31,717 bases of DNA from Peptoniphilus_E sp964345555. GTDB taxonomy: Bacteria > Bacillota > Clostridia > Tissierellales > Peptoniphilaceae. The position numbers and the translations under genes are program-made. The notes beneath the pieces are model-generated. The model was not told the origin of the DNA. It searched no databases and saw only the letters and a list, made by a program, of their open reading frames with translations. Location: assembly GCA_964345555.1 (NCBI GenBank), contig CAYFRD010000021.1, forward strand, positions 1 through 31,717. The letters are read 5' to 3'. Shown here piece after piece: positions 23,127 through 31,717 of the stretch (the stretch's first letter is position 1; each line of letters opens with the position of its first letter).

Positions 23127-23191
23127 CAGGAAATTATAAAATTTCCATAAAATTATTCTTTTTTATATTTTAGTGCAAATACACTATAAAT

Positions 23192-23935
23192 TTATATTCT
23201 AAATCCCTGTTTTCTCAAAACTTCCACTACTTTGCTGTCTCGATTGGAAATTAAATCGTAAAACTTGGACAGTTGATTGGTAAAGGTGTCCGATCTTCTG
23301 TTCTCGTCTCTGGTATCATAGTAATTATGCATTTCCGCATCTAAATCCTTTAATTCATCCAAATAGTTGTCAAAGGACTTGTACTCGTTTTCAAAGCATC
23401 TGTGTTCCATGCTCATCTTGGGCTTGAGTTGAGGTTCTTGGTCGGGATATCCCACGCCCATGCCTATTACCGGAAAAGTGTACTTAGGCAGCTTCAAAAT
23501 CTCTATTAGTCTTTCGTAGTCCTTGATCACAGACCCTAAATACACAACGCCCAATCCTAAACTCTCAGCGGCAATGCTCAAGCTTTGTGCTCCTATAACC
23601 GAGTCTGTAAAACCCTGAATCAGCATTTCTATGCTGGGATCCTTCAGATCTTTGTAGCCCTTTTCCTCTGCAACTCTTCTCCCTCTGTAGATATCCGCTA
23701 CAAATATAAATAATTCAGGCACATCAGCCACATATTCTTGTCCTGCTATCTTAGTTATTTCATCCTTGAGTCTTTGATCGGTGACGTGGATAATGGTGGA
23801 TTCTTGAAGTCCCAATGAACTTGGCGATCTTCTATAGGCTTGCAAAAGTGCTTTAAGTTCCTCTATCTTTATCCTTTCCTTTTTAAATTTCCTAACGGTC
23901 TTGTGTTCTTCAAATAATTTCAATGTTTCGTTCAA
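23192..23935 (-). CDS. Nitroreductase family oxidoreductase (NfsA/FRP type)
   Basis: 247 aa FMN-dependent enzyme. The N-terminal HKTVRKFKKERI is the nitroreductase signature, with SSLGLQEST for FMN and GQEYVADVPELFIFVAD in the core; the GVVYLGSVIKDYERLIEILK segment and the C-terminal extension fit the NfsA-type NADPH-dependent subgroup. The start codon is TTG (23933-23935) with GAGGTGAT just upstream, in line with the family N-terminus. It lies 19 nt after the lipid-kinase gene, so the two form an operon. The natural substrate is unknown. Confidence 0.88.
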   Translation of the reverse strand: MNETLKLFEEHKTVRKFKKERIKIEELKALLQAYRRSPSSLGLQESTIIHVTDQRLKDEITKIAGQEYVADVPELFIFVADIYRGRRVAEEKGYKDLKDPSIEMLIQGFTDSVIGAQSLSIAAESLGLGVVYLGSVIKDYERLIEILKLPKYTFPVIGMGVGYPDQEPQLKPKMSMEHRCFENEYKSFDNYLDELKDLDAEMHNYYDTRDENRRSDTFTNQLSKFYDLISNRDSKVVEVLRKQGFRI

Positions 23936-23954
23936 AATATCACCTCTAAATTAT

Positions 23955-24845
23955 TTATTCTCCGGAAAGATAAACTTCCACTTTTTCCTTGATAATATCT
24001 ATTTTCACGGGCAATTCCGGTCCCTCTTCACCATCTATATCTGTTTTGACTGTGCCCTCTGATGAACTTATCCTTATATGTTTTGCCACGAAATTCTCCG
24101 CATTTTCATTCTTTTCCGCTTCACCTTCGATGGCGCTCTTTGCCGCCGACACTCTGTCCAAAAGTCCCTCGCTCTTTAAAATCAACACATTTGCCCTTCC
24201 ATTGGACATGGATTTGTTCTCCGATGTGAATTCCAAACCTCCTATCCTGTTGGACAAGCTTACAAGTAGATGATCCACATGACCTTCATAGGAGCCTGCG
24301 TCCGTTTCCACCTTTAAATTATAATATTTATTTTCCGTCAATTTTTCAATTGATTTTGCAACATAAGTAAACATTCCGAACTTTTCCTTTTCCTCCGATG
24401 AAACCTCATGAACCGCTTCCGAAACTGAGCCTATGCTCACAAACAGAGAAAAACATCTCCCGTTACATACACCTACGTCGATTTTTTTAGTCTTGTGGAA
24501 GTTCAGTTCTGTCAATGCTTCTTCTTTATCCTGTGGTATACCCAGGTGCTTGGACAGAAGATTGCCTGTTCCGCCCGGGATTATCGCCAGCTTGGGTAAG
24601 TATTCCTCACTATAAATGCCTTGGATTACTTCATTGACCGTACCGTCTCCTCCCACTGAGCAAATCGCCTCATATCTCTCCCTTGCCGCTGTTTGTGCAA
24701 ACTCCGCCGTATCTCCCGCTTTTTCCGTAAATCTGCTGTCCACCTCGTCGAAATGTTCCTTGAATCTTTGTTCTAAAATACTTTTCAAATCCTCAGACTT
24801 TTGATCTCCTGAATTAGGATTTATAATTAACATTATCTTCTTCAC
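23955..24845 (-). CDS. Diacylglycerol/lipid kinase family protein
   Basis: 296 aa with the DAGK catalytic domain: INPNSG (8-13), GGDGT (65-69, nucleotide loop), PGGTGN (90-95), followed by the beta-sandwich C-terminal half. Members phosphorylate diacylglycerol or related lipids to recycle them for membrane and cell-wall synthesis (DgkB, BmrU and YegS relatives). The start is GTG at 24845 with AGGAGG 9 nt upstream; an ATG overlapping it is out of frame, and the next in-frame ATG would be too far from the site. First gene of an operon with the nitroreductase. Confidence 0.9.
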   Translation of the reverse strand: MKKIMLIINPNSGDQKSEDLKSILEQRFKEHFDEVDSRFTEKAGDTAEFAQTAARERYEAICSVGGDGTVNEVIQGIYSEEYLPKLAIIPGGTGNLLSKHLGIPQDKEEALTELNFHKTKKIDVGVCNGRCFSLFVSIGSVSEAVHEVSSEEKEKFGMFTYVAKSIEKLTENKYYNLKVETDAGSYEGHVDHLLVSLSNRIGGLEFTSENKSMSNGRANVLILKSEGLLDRVSAAKSAIEGEAEKNENAENFVAKHIRISSSEGTVKTDIDGEEGPELPVKIDIIKEKVEVYLSGE

Positions 24846-25004
24846 ATCTATTATCCTCCTTTGAACATTCTTTATTTATATACCCAATCAACTACCTTTA
24901 TTCCGTTGAGCAATTTATAATATTTTAAAATTTTTATATTGATCCATTCTAATTGTGGTATCATTAAAATAGATTTATTTTGTATATGAAGAAAGGTGAA
25001 AAAA

Positions 25005-26096
25005 ATGATTAAACCACGCAAGGCTATATTGAACGTAACCCCCTATGTCCCGGGAAAACCATCAGAACAAGTCAAAGCCGAATTCAACCTTGAAGAAGTA
25101 GTAAAGCTGGCATCAAACGAAAATCCCATCGGAACAAGCCAGAGGGTAATAGACGCCCTTACTGAATACATCAAAACCGGAGTGAACATCTATCCCGACG
25201 GAAGCTCCATAGAAATCAGAAAACAGATCGCAGAACACTTCGATTTAAAACCCGATAATATCCTCATGTCAAACGGTGCTGACGATGCTCTGGGTGTAAT
25301 CGCTCAAACTTTTCTTACAGAGGGAGATGAAGTTCTCATTTCAGAATATTCCTTTGCAAGATACGGTGACAACTCAAAAATAATGGGCGCCACAATTAGA
25401 GAAATACCTATGAAGGACTTTAGATTTAATCTTGAGGCCATGAAGGAAGCAATAAACGAAAATACCAAGCTAATCTGGATCTGCAACCCCAACAACCCTA
25501 CCGGGACAATGCTCACCGAAGACGAAGTAATTCCCTTCATTGAAAGCGTCCCCGAAGACATACTAATAGTCTATGATGCAGCCTACGGCGAATACGTAAC
25601 TTCGGATAAATATCCCAAGGACAGCATTCACTTCTTCCAAAGATACCCCAACGTTTTGACTGTCAAGACTTTTTCAAAAATATACGGACTTGCAGGATTG
25701 AGAGTGGGATATGTCGTGTCAACCCCGGAGATCAACGATCTTTTAAACAGAACGAGACAACCCTTCAACTGTAACGTACTCTCACAACTGGCAGCAGGAG
25801 TAGCCCTCGAAGATGAAGACTTCATTAAAAAAGTCTACGAAGTAAACAAAGAAGGTAAAAAATATCTCTACGAACTATTTGATGAATTAAAACTGCCCTA
25901 CGTAGAAAGCGAAGCAAATCATATTTTCTTCGAAACACCCGGAATCCCTTCACAAGACCTGTTCCAAGCCCTTGAAAAGGAAGGTGTAATAGTCAGACCT
26001 CAAAAAAATTCCTATACAAGACTCACCATAGGAACAATGGAAGAAAATAAATTCTTTGCTGAAAAGCTCAAAAAAGTTTTAATTGAACTTAAATAA
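25005..26096 (+). CDS. hisC: Histidinol-phosphate aminotransferase
   Basis: 363 aa fold-type I PLP enzyme converting imidazole-acetol phosphate to histidinol phosphate. KLASNENPIGTS (34-45) fits the HisC N-terminal motif; NPNNPTGT (161-168), DAAYGEY (191-197) and the PLP lysine Lys225 in TFSKIYGLAGLRVGY follow. Not in a his operon; such isolated HisC-like proteins may also act on aromatic amino acids. The ATG at 25005 is preferred: the in-frame GTG three codons earlier lies inside the AAAGGTG ribosome binding site. Confidence 0.88.
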   Translation: MIKPRKAILNVTPYVPGKPSEQVKAEFNLEEVVKLASNENPIGTSQRVIDALTEYIKTGVNIYPDGSSIEIRKQIAEHFDLKPDNILMSNGADDALGVIAQTFLTEGDEVLISEYSFARYGDNSKIMGATIREIPMKDFRFNLEAMKEAINENTKLIWICNPNNPTGTMLTEDEVIPFIESVPEDILIVYDAAYGEYVTSDKYPKDSIHFFQRYPNVLTVKTFSKIYGLAGLRVGYVVSTPEINDLLNRTRQPFNCNVLSQLAAGVALEDEDFIKKVYEVNKEGKKYLYELFDELKLPYVESEANHIFFETPGIPSQDLFQALEKEGVIVRPQKNSYTRLTIGTMEENKFFAEKLKKVLIELK

Positions 26097-26124
26097 TTTA
26101 TTAAAAATTTAAATTTCCATTACA

Positions 26125-26162
26125 AAAACGACCCCGCAATTTATATCTCGGAGTCGTTTTTT
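26125..26162. terminator. Bidirectional terminator between hisC and the amidohydrolase pseudogene
   Basis: AAAACGAC-C-CCG ... CGG-A-GTCGTTTTTT, with T tracts on both strands. Confidence 0.88.
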
Positions 26163-26176
26163 AATACAAACAAATT

Positions 26177-27124
26177 TTATAATTGGTAAAACTCAATGGC
26201 ATTTCCAGACAGTATGGCTTCGATTTCATGTTCATCCAGTCCGGAAGTTCTAATATATTCCACTGCCCTTTGATATTTTTGATCTTGAAAATAGGGAAAA
26301 TCCGATCCCAGCATAAGTTTTTGAAACCCATAGGTATTAACAGAGGATATCAGGGAATCTTTATTGAAATTAGCCGTATCAAATACGAAATTTTCCCTCA
26401 ACGTTTGCTGAGGGCTTCTATTAAAGGAATGCCAATCCTCGTAATTATCTTCTATTCTCGTCATCAAAAAGGGCAGTGCTCCTCCCAAGTGTGAAATATG
26501 AAAAACAATATCAGGATATCTTGCCGGAATATCCCTCTTTAGAAGTTGTAAAGTCGCAACCATAGCCTCCAAAGGGGCTCCAACTACCCATTCCAAGCTG
26601 AAATCATTGACCATGGGACTTAAAGTGCCGCAACCCGTTGGATGAATATATATTCTACCATGATATTCATTTAAAACCTTAAAAAATTCCTCAAACCTTT
26701 CATCACCGATACTTATTTCATCCTGCACAAGTGTAGGAACTGCAATCCCGATGAAATTTTCGTCTTGCAATATCTCTACAGCTTGACGAATCGCCAAATC
26801 CATATAAGGTAGAGAAACCGCTCCGTAGGCTCTGAATTTTTCGGGATATTTTTGCACCAACATTTTGTACAGTTCATTTATCATATGAGCGGCACGACCT
26901 GCTTCTTCTTCGTCCCCCCACTGAGGAGATTGAGAAGTGGCGGAAAGTATCTGCATTTTCACGCCTGCACTTTCCATATTCATAAATCTGTGTCTTAAAT
27001 CCTCATCACTTTCACTCTGCCTGATGTTTTTAGCCACATCTGTTCCCTTAGAACCCAAACGCTTTAATAAATCCTAGTATTCTTCGCTCCAAAGATGAGC
27101 GTGAGTATCAATGTATTTAACCAT
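26177..27124 (-). pseudogene. Amidohydrolase (TIM-barrel, amidohydrolase_2 family) interrupted by an in-frame amber codon
   Basis: With GGAGG upstream, translation from the ATG at 27124 gives MVKYIDTHAHLWSEEY, then TAG (27074-27076), then DLLKRLGSKGTDVAKN and the rest in the same frame, 315 codons in all. The part before the stop holds the essential HxH metal motif (THAH, residues 8-10); the part after holds the other ligands (YIHPTG, FHISHLGG, LGSDFPY). The only start after the stop is a TTG without a ribosome binding site, and its product would lack HxH. It resembles ACMSD/resorcylate-decarboxylase-type enzymes. Most likely a recent nonsense mutation; readthrough or a sequence error is possible. 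Confidence 0.8.
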
Positions 27125-27247
27125 AATTGCCTCCTTAATCCTTTGCTATATAAAATATATCCATTTTTATCTTCTATGTAAAAATAATACAATAGATCCG
27201 GCTACAATTTTCGCAGATAAAATATAAAAATGAGAGTATTCTTTATA

Positions 27248-27275
27248 CAAAAAGGCACACATATATGTGCGCCTT
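27248..27275 (-). terminator. hisS operon terminator
   Basis: On the minus strand AAGGC-G-CACAT-AT-ATGTG-T-GCCTT pairs through one G-U and is followed by a T tract; it lies about 105 nt after the hisS stop. Confidence 0.8.
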
Positions 27276-27381
27276 CCCGTTAAATATCAATTTTGATTTG
27301 AATTGCGACTGTCATTTCAATCTCGGGCTGATTGTTTTTATAAAAATCAAATTCTGTTTTGAAAATACATATATAGCAAAT

Positions 27382-28695
27382 TTAATTTTTATTTATCTTT
27401 TCAACTATTTCATCTATTCCGAACAAGTCCTGTTCGCCACTCTTCATATTTTTCAAGGTGTATTTTTCCGATTTGACTTCATCTTCTCCCAAGACTATGG
27501 TATAGGGGATATCCAAGGCATCGGCATACTTGAATTTCTTGCCCAGTTTGCTTTCTTCAGTATATACTATGCACTTGACTCCTTTTTTTCTCAGTTGAGA
27601 AACCAGTTTTATGCCTTCACGCACATATTGGTCCATGGGTATGACTATAAGATCCACAAGACTTTGTTTTTCAGCTTTGACTATGTTTGCCTGGGTTAGT
27701 TGATAGTACAGTCTTGAAAGTCCTATGGACAATCCCACGCCGGGAAGTGTCCTCTCTGTGTAGTAGCTTGCCAAGTTTTCATATCTGCCTCCTGAACAGA
27801 CAGATCCGATCTCGGGATAATTATCTAAAATCGTTTCATAGACTGTACCAGTGTAGTAGTCCAGTCCTCTGGCTATCTTCAAATCCACTGCGTAATTGGA
27901 TTCCGGTATGTCGTAATCTCTAATGTATTCTATTACAGTTTTCAGTTCTTTAAAACCTTCTTTGAATATTTCATCTTCTATGCCAAGCTCTTCCAATTTT
28001 GCAAATATTTCATCATTTGTTCCTTCTATGGATATGAAATTCAGGATTTTATTTGCATTTTCTTCACTTATGCCGGCCTCCATCAACTCTTGAAGCACGC
28101 TCGCCTTTCCGATTTTGTCGATTTTATCCACAGTTCTGAGCACATTTGCCGAGTCTTCTATGCCCAATGACGAGAAGAACCCTTTTAATACCTTTCTGTT
28201 GTTGATCTTAACGGCGAATTCATCAAATCCCAAGTCCTTGAAAGTATTGTATATTACCACAGGGAATTCCGCATCATTGGATATATCAAGAGTTTCATTC
28301 CCTATGGTGTCAATATCGCATTGATAGAACTCTCTAAATCTGCCTTTTTGAGCTTTTTCTCCTCTGTAGACCTTTCCTATATGATATCTCCTAAAGGGGA
28401 AAGACAGGTCGCTGAAATGCTGCACGGTGTATCTTGCAAGAGGAACTGTCAGATCGAATCTCAAAGACATGTCCGTGTCTCCTTTTTGAAATCTGTAGAT
28501 TTGTTTTTCAGTTTCTCCGCCACCCTTTGCAAGAAGCACCTCGCTCCTTTCGATGACTGGTGTATCGATGGGCAAAAATCCGTGATTTTCAAAATTTTTT
28601 CTTATTGTGTCCATCATTTCATTAAAAAGTATTTGATCCTTCGGCAACAGCTCCATAAATCCGGGAAGCGTTGACGGTTTTACAATTTCGCTCAT
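27382..28695 (-). CDS. hisS: Histidyl-tRNA synthetase
   Basis: 437 aa class II synthetase. Motif 2 region RYHIGKVYRGEKAQKGRFRE with YQCDIDTIG, the histidine-specific signatures LDYYTGTVYET and SGGRYENLA, motif 3 GVGLSIGLSRL, and a C-terminal anticodon-binding domain (DLIVIPMDQYVREG onward) are all present, so this is HisS and not the shorter HisZ. The ATG at 28695 has GGGAGGAA upstream; the frame extends five codons further through that site. It lies 60 nt after nhaC and is probably cotranscribed with murI and nhaC. No T-box leader fits in the short gap. Confidence 0.95.
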   Translation of the reverse strand: MSEIVKPSTLPGFMELLPKDQILFNEMMDTIRKNFENHGFLPIDTPVIERSEVLLAKGGGETEKQIYRFQKGDTDMSLRFDLTVPLARYTVQHFSDLSFPFRRYHIGKVYRGEKAQKGRFREFYQCDIDTIGNETLDISNDAEFPVVIYNTFKDLGFDEFAVKINNRKVLKGFFSSLGIEDSANVLRTVDKIDKIGKASVLQELMEAGISEENANKILNFISIEGTNDEIFAKLEELGIEDEIFKEGFKELKTVIEYIRDYDIPESNYAVDLKIARGLDYYTGTVYETILDNYPEIGSVCSGGRYENLASYYTERTLPGVGLSIGLSRLYYQLTQANIVKAEKQSLVDLIVIPMDQYVREGIKLVSQLRKKGVKCIVYTEESKLGKKFKYADALDIPYTIVLGEDEVKSEKYTLKNMKSGEQDLFGIDEIVEKINKN

Positions 28696-28755
28696 TTTGA
28701 TTCCTCCCAATTTTTGAATAAGATTATTTTATCACATAAATATACTTTATTGTAG

Positions 28756-30060
28756 TTACTTGCTAAATTTTCTGCTTTTTATATACTCCACAGCCAAGGT
28801 ATAAAGCGGCACGCTGTATAGGTAAAAGGCAAATAATATGGCGGATTTATCCGCTTTCAGCGTGGCGATGGGCACAGCTGCAGCTATTGACCATGGTATC
28901 ATACCTGATATGAGTATTGAGGAATTCTCAATGTATATGGCGAGTCTTTGATCATCTGTTATGCCCTTGCACAACTGGTAGTTAAGCACAGTGGCAAGAG
29001 ATTGGTTACAGGCTATCATGCTGGTTATAATACCCGTGATAAGCACTGCAAAGAATTCAAATGTTCTCTTTGACAACTCGTATATGGCCGACTTTATATT
29101 TTTCAAAAGTCCCGTACCCTCAAATATTCCCGAATAAGTGGAAGCTATAATGATGATTATGGACACATTTATCATGGATACTATGCCTCCACCCTTGAAC
29201 AGTGAATTTATGTATTCGTTGTCAGATTTGTATCCTAAGACGGCAAATTGCAATATTTTTCCCACCGTTAAATCCTGTGCAAAGTATGACAGCACCATGG
29301 CACAGATTATGGACACGGTCATAGTCTTCTTCACGTCTACCTTGAACAGAGACATCACCACTATTATCAGTGCCGGAAGTATCATCACGGTTTCCAAGTT
29401 GAAATGCTGCCTAAGCATATTGATGGTCTTGTAATCAACTTCCGTCGACAGAAAATTCAATCCTATGACATAGTAAAATACAACGGTCAAGATTGTCGGT
29501 ACTATGGTATTCTTGTACATGATTTTCAAATTTTTAAAAAGATTTGTGCCACTGATTTCGCTCACCAACAGCGCCGATGTTGACATTGGTGAAACTCTGT
29601 CTCCATAAAAAATTCCGCTTAACACCGCTCCTGCAACAACGGTGTCGTCTATGCCCATTGCCCTTGCCATGGATATGCATATGACGCCCATGGTTGCGGC
29701 TGTGCCGAAAGATGTTCCTATGAGCACGGACAGAAGCGAGCAGAGCAAGAAAGTGGCGGGTATGAACAGTTGCGGAGTGATAAAGGCTGAGCCTTTAACT
29801 ATTATGTAGGCTATGGTTCCCGAGGATTTCCAAGTGGCGGTAATCATACCTATGAGCATAAATACCTTTAAAATATTGGTCATCTGCAAAAATCCCCCAT
29901 AGGCCATCTTTGCCAATTGGGGAATTTTATGTCCCTTTTTTATTCCATAGAAACAAAATATGCACAGACCTAACAAAAGTGCATAAATCACGCTGTATCC
30001 CATCAACACGAAGTAGAGCAGTATCAATGAAAACAGTGCAATCACCATTAACTCAAACAT
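28756..30060 (-). CDS. NhaC-family Na+/H+ antiporter
   Basis: 434 aa integral membrane protein with about ten to eleven hydrophobic segments. SLLSVLIGTSFGTAATMGVI and GAVLSGIFYGDRVSPMSTSA are typical NhaC-family stretches, and NQSLATVLNYQL is a later conserved one. It exports Na+ in exchange for protons; some members exchange organic substrates such as malate and lactate, which cannot be excluded. It begins 3 nt after the murI stop with only a weak AAAGG site, consistent with translational coupling. Confidence 0.88.
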   Translation of the reverse strand: MFELMVIALFSLILLYFVLMGYSVIYALLLGLCIFCFYGIKKGHKIPQLAKMAYGGFLQMTNILKVFMLIGMITATWKSSGTIAYIIVKGSAFITPQLFIPATFLLCSLLSVLIGTSFGTAATMGVICISMARAMGIDDTVVAGAVLSGIFYGDRVSPMSTSALLVSEISGTNLFKNLKIMYKNTIVPTILTVVFYYVIGLNFLSTEVDYKTINMLRQHFNLETVMILPALIIVVMSLFKVDVKKTMTVSIICAMVLSYFAQDLTVGKILQFAVLGYKSDNEYINSLFKGGGIVSMINVSIIIIIASTYSGIFEGTGLLKNIKSAIYELSKRTFEFFAVLITGIITSMIACNQSLATVLNYQLCKGITDDQRLAIYIENSSILISGMIPWSIAAAVPIATLKADKSAILFAFYLYSVPLYTLAVEYIKSRKFSK

Positions 30061-30063
30061 TTC

Positions 30064-30888
30064 TTAACCTTTAACTTCGAAACTCTTGACATATAAATTT
30101 TCCTCGGGTTCTTGCAAGAGTTTGGAAGCTGTTTTTTTGAATTTATTCACATCACCCGATACGTAGAAGCTGATTTTTTGATCTTCTTCGCCGGATTCTA
30201 TTCTAAGTCCCTCCACCATTCTCTTGAGGTCCTTGGATATGGATTTTGCAGGGTCGATAATCTTGACATTTCTACCGCTTTTCGCCAAGGCTTTTTGAAG
30301 ATTTTTCTTAGTGAAGGAAAGATGAGTACAGCCGAGCAATATGGTGTCGTAATCAAAATCTTCAAATTCTTTTAAATATGTGCTCAGAAGTTCGTAACCT
30401 TCTTCATCTTCTCCTCTGCCCGCTTCGACTATGTTGACCAGGTCAGAGCAACCCCTTATCCTCACATCTGCCTTTGAATCCACTTTTTTAATAGCTCTTT
30501 GGAAAGCATCGCTCTTTGCCGTAGCATTGGTGGCAAATATCAATATATTTTTATTGTATGTGACCATTACACTGTCCAGTGCGGCGGACCCTATCACCGC
30601 CAGTGTCGGAAAGTCGAAGATCCTCTTGATTTCATCTATGCAATAACTTGCAGATGTATTGCAAGCCAGCACTGCCGCCTTTACATTCAATTCCTTTAAT
30701 TTTTCAAAACATTCTATGGTGTAAGCTGTTATATCGCTTACGTCCCTTTCGCCGTAGGGCATTCTAGCAGTATCTGCGAGATATATAAAATCTTCTGTTG
30801 GAAAGGATTTTTGAAGTTCTCGCAAAATACCCAGTCCCCCGACTCCACTATCAAATATTTCTATAGGTCTCTTATCTGAAAAATTCAT
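30064..30888 (-). CDS. murI: Glutamate racemase
   Basis: 274 aa. Provides D-glutamate for peptidoglycan. IFDSGVGGLGIL (11-22) holds the conserved Asp/Ser, and the two catalytic cysteines are C76 in ACNTSAS and C187 in GCTHLS; YLADTARMPYG is also a family hallmark. TAGGAG precedes the ATG. First gene of the murI-nhaC-hisS run, divergent from the guanylate-kinase-like gene. Confidence 0.95.
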   Translation of the reverse strand: MNFSDKRPIEIFDSGVGGLGILRELQKSFPTEDFIYLADTARMPYGERDVSDITAYTIECFEKLKELNVKAAVLACNTSASYCIDEIKRIFDFPTLAVIGSAALDSVMVTYNKNILIFATNATAKSDAFQRAIKKVDSKADVRIRGCSDLVNIVEAGRGEDEEGYELLSTYLKEFEDFDYDTILLGCTHLSFTKKNLQKALAKSGRNVKIIDPAKSISKDLKRMVEGLRIESGEEDQKISFYVSGDVNKFKKTASKLLQEPEENLYVKSFEVKG

Positions 30889-31031
30889 AACATCGCTCCT
30901 ATTTAATACGATAACTTAAATAATCAACCAATATTATTTTACCAAAGTATAGGTTAAAAAAATAGTGCTTTGACTTTTTATTAATTTACAAAAGATTTTT
31001 TGGGTATAAAAGCATAAAGCGTGGTGATATT

Positions 31032-31562
31032 ATGATCTATTTATTTGGAGGGAGATCCGGTTCCGGAAAAACAACTCAAGCCAATATTTTAAAAGAACGA
31101 CCCGGATTTTACAAGATAACCACCTACACAACTCGCGGCAAGAGAACCGGTGAAGTTGATGGTGTTGACTACCATTTTATCTCCAGGGAAGATTTTTTGA
31201 ATTTAAAAAAGGATAATTTTTTCATAGGTGTCGCCGAATTTGCCGGAAATTATTACGGGATATCGAAAAAAAAATTGGAAAAATATGCAGACAGTTCCAA
31301 AAATGTAATATTGGTGTTGGAGCTGGAAGGCATAAAGGAAATAAAAAGAAATTTCAAAAATGCAATATGCATTTATCTGTACCTGAGCGAAAAAGATATG
31401 GTGGAGAGAATGAAATCAAGAGGTGACAGTCCGGAAAAAATCAAGGACAGGCTGGCAAATTTGCAGGACTTTACTCCCTACTCCGACTACATAATAGATG
31501 CTTCAAAAAGCGTGGAAGAAATTGCAGAAGAAATAAAAGATATAGTGGATAAAACCTCTTGA
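31032..31562 (+). CDS. Guanylate kinase-like P-loop protein
   Basis: 176 aa, slightly shorter than most Gmk (about 190-205). The P-loop is GRSGSGKTT (7-15), then TTYTTRGKRTGEVDGVDYHF corresponds to the guanylate-binding region (normally TTR-x-PR-x-GE-x-DG-x-DY-x-F), and RLANLQDF lies in the lid and C-terminal helix region. The Pro-Arg of the usual TTRxPRxGE is Lys-Arg here. It could be the housekeeping GMP kinase or a paralogue. GGTGAT precedes the ATG. Confidence 0.82.
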   Translation: MIYLFGGRSGSGKTTQANILKERPGFYKITTYTTRGKRTGEVDGVDYHFISREDFLNLKKDNFFIGVAEFAGNYYGISKKKLEKYADSSKNVILVLELEGIKEIKRNFKNAICIYLYLSEKDMVERMKSRGDSPEKIKDRLANLQDFTPYSDYIIDASKSVEEIAEEIKDIVDKTS

Positions 31563-31624
31563 GTTTATTTAAAAAATACTTCCAATTCAAGGCGTTATAT
31601 TAGAATCGATTATCAACTGAAGCA

Positions 31625-31674
31625 GGTATTTTAACCGCTCACCGACTAAAAAAGGGCTTCAAATTAGGAGCGGT
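31625..31674. repeat. Inverted-repeat element related to the 17061-17219 element
   Basis: GGTATTTTAA (31625-31634), AACCGCTC (31633-31640) and CCGAC (31642-31646) occur in the same order as at 17077-17086, 17116-17123 and 17138-17142, but closer together. In addition ACCGCTC (31634-31640) pairs with GAGCGGT (31668-31674). Probably another, shortened copy of the same repeat family; the window ends shortly after. Confidence 0.4.
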
Positions 31675-31717
31675 CAGATAGGGATTTATAATTCCTGAAA
31701 AATTCGGCATAGTCGTT

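Noticed and set aside
27265..27699. 144-codon plus-strand ORF
   Set aside because: Antisense to hisS, Phe/Tyr-rich, no ribosome binding site.
28696..28755. T-box leader for hisS
   Set aside because: The gap to the upstream gene is only 60 bp, too short for a T-box.

Overview
The window reads as chromosomal DNA of a low-GC, strictly anaerobic Gram-positive bacterium (Firmicutes). The evidence is an AT-rich sequence with strong AGGAGG-type ribosome binding sites, frequent GTG/TTG starts, U-tailed intrinsic terminators, a Rex-type NAD(H) redox repressor, rubredoxin, an NhaC antiporter and two 'stalk' (copper-amine-oxidase N-terminal) surface proteins. The protein set would suit a Tissierellia/Clostridia-like anaerobe; that placement is inference.

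Region 1 (1-8306) is a type I-C CRISPR-Cas locus on the minus strand, ordered cas3, cas5c, cas8c (with an internal cas11c start), cas7c, cas4, cas1, cas2, leader, array. Only the leader-proximal end of the array is in the window: one complete repeat, one spacer and part of a second repeat. The genes from cas5c to cas1 overlap or abut, so translation is probably coupled. The one real gap inside the operon, between cas3 and cas5c, holds a degenerate repeat. It has a hairpin followed by a 12-nt exact copy of the repeat segment that forms the crRNA 5' handle, with a plausible promoter in front. It looks like a crRNA-like regulatory RNA and is the most interesting signal here.

Region 2 (8307-17054) is mixed housekeeping and redox genes: flavodoxin-domain protein, orphan HATPase (anti-sigma type), rubredoxin (too short for usual ORF cut-offs), membrane-anchored alpha/beta hydrolase, a QueD/PTPS-family protein lacking the usual catalytic Cys and fused to a zinc ribbon, an AraC regulator, DUF554 protein, 8-oxoguanine glycosylase, Rex and an ABC-F ATPase.

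Region 3 (17055-17952) is almost 900 bp without a convincing gene. It contains a 159-nt nested inverted-repeat element, a cluster of DnaA-box-like 9-mers, GC-rich palindromic repeats and two strong hairpins.

Region 4 (17953-24845) has two stalk-domain secreted proteins around a glycerate kinase, a small four-helix membrane protein, a nitroreductase and a diacylglycerol-kinase-like enzyme. Upstream of the second stalk protein are two tiny ORFs with near-identical ribosome binding sites and an intrinsic terminator just before the stalk gene, suggesting attenuation.

Region 5 (24846-31717) carries hisC, an amidohydrolase interrupted by an in-frame amber codon, a murI-nhaC-hisS run, a guanylate-kinase-like gene and, at the right edge, a repeat related to the element in region 3. 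No rRNA, tRNA, insertion sequence or transposase was seen.
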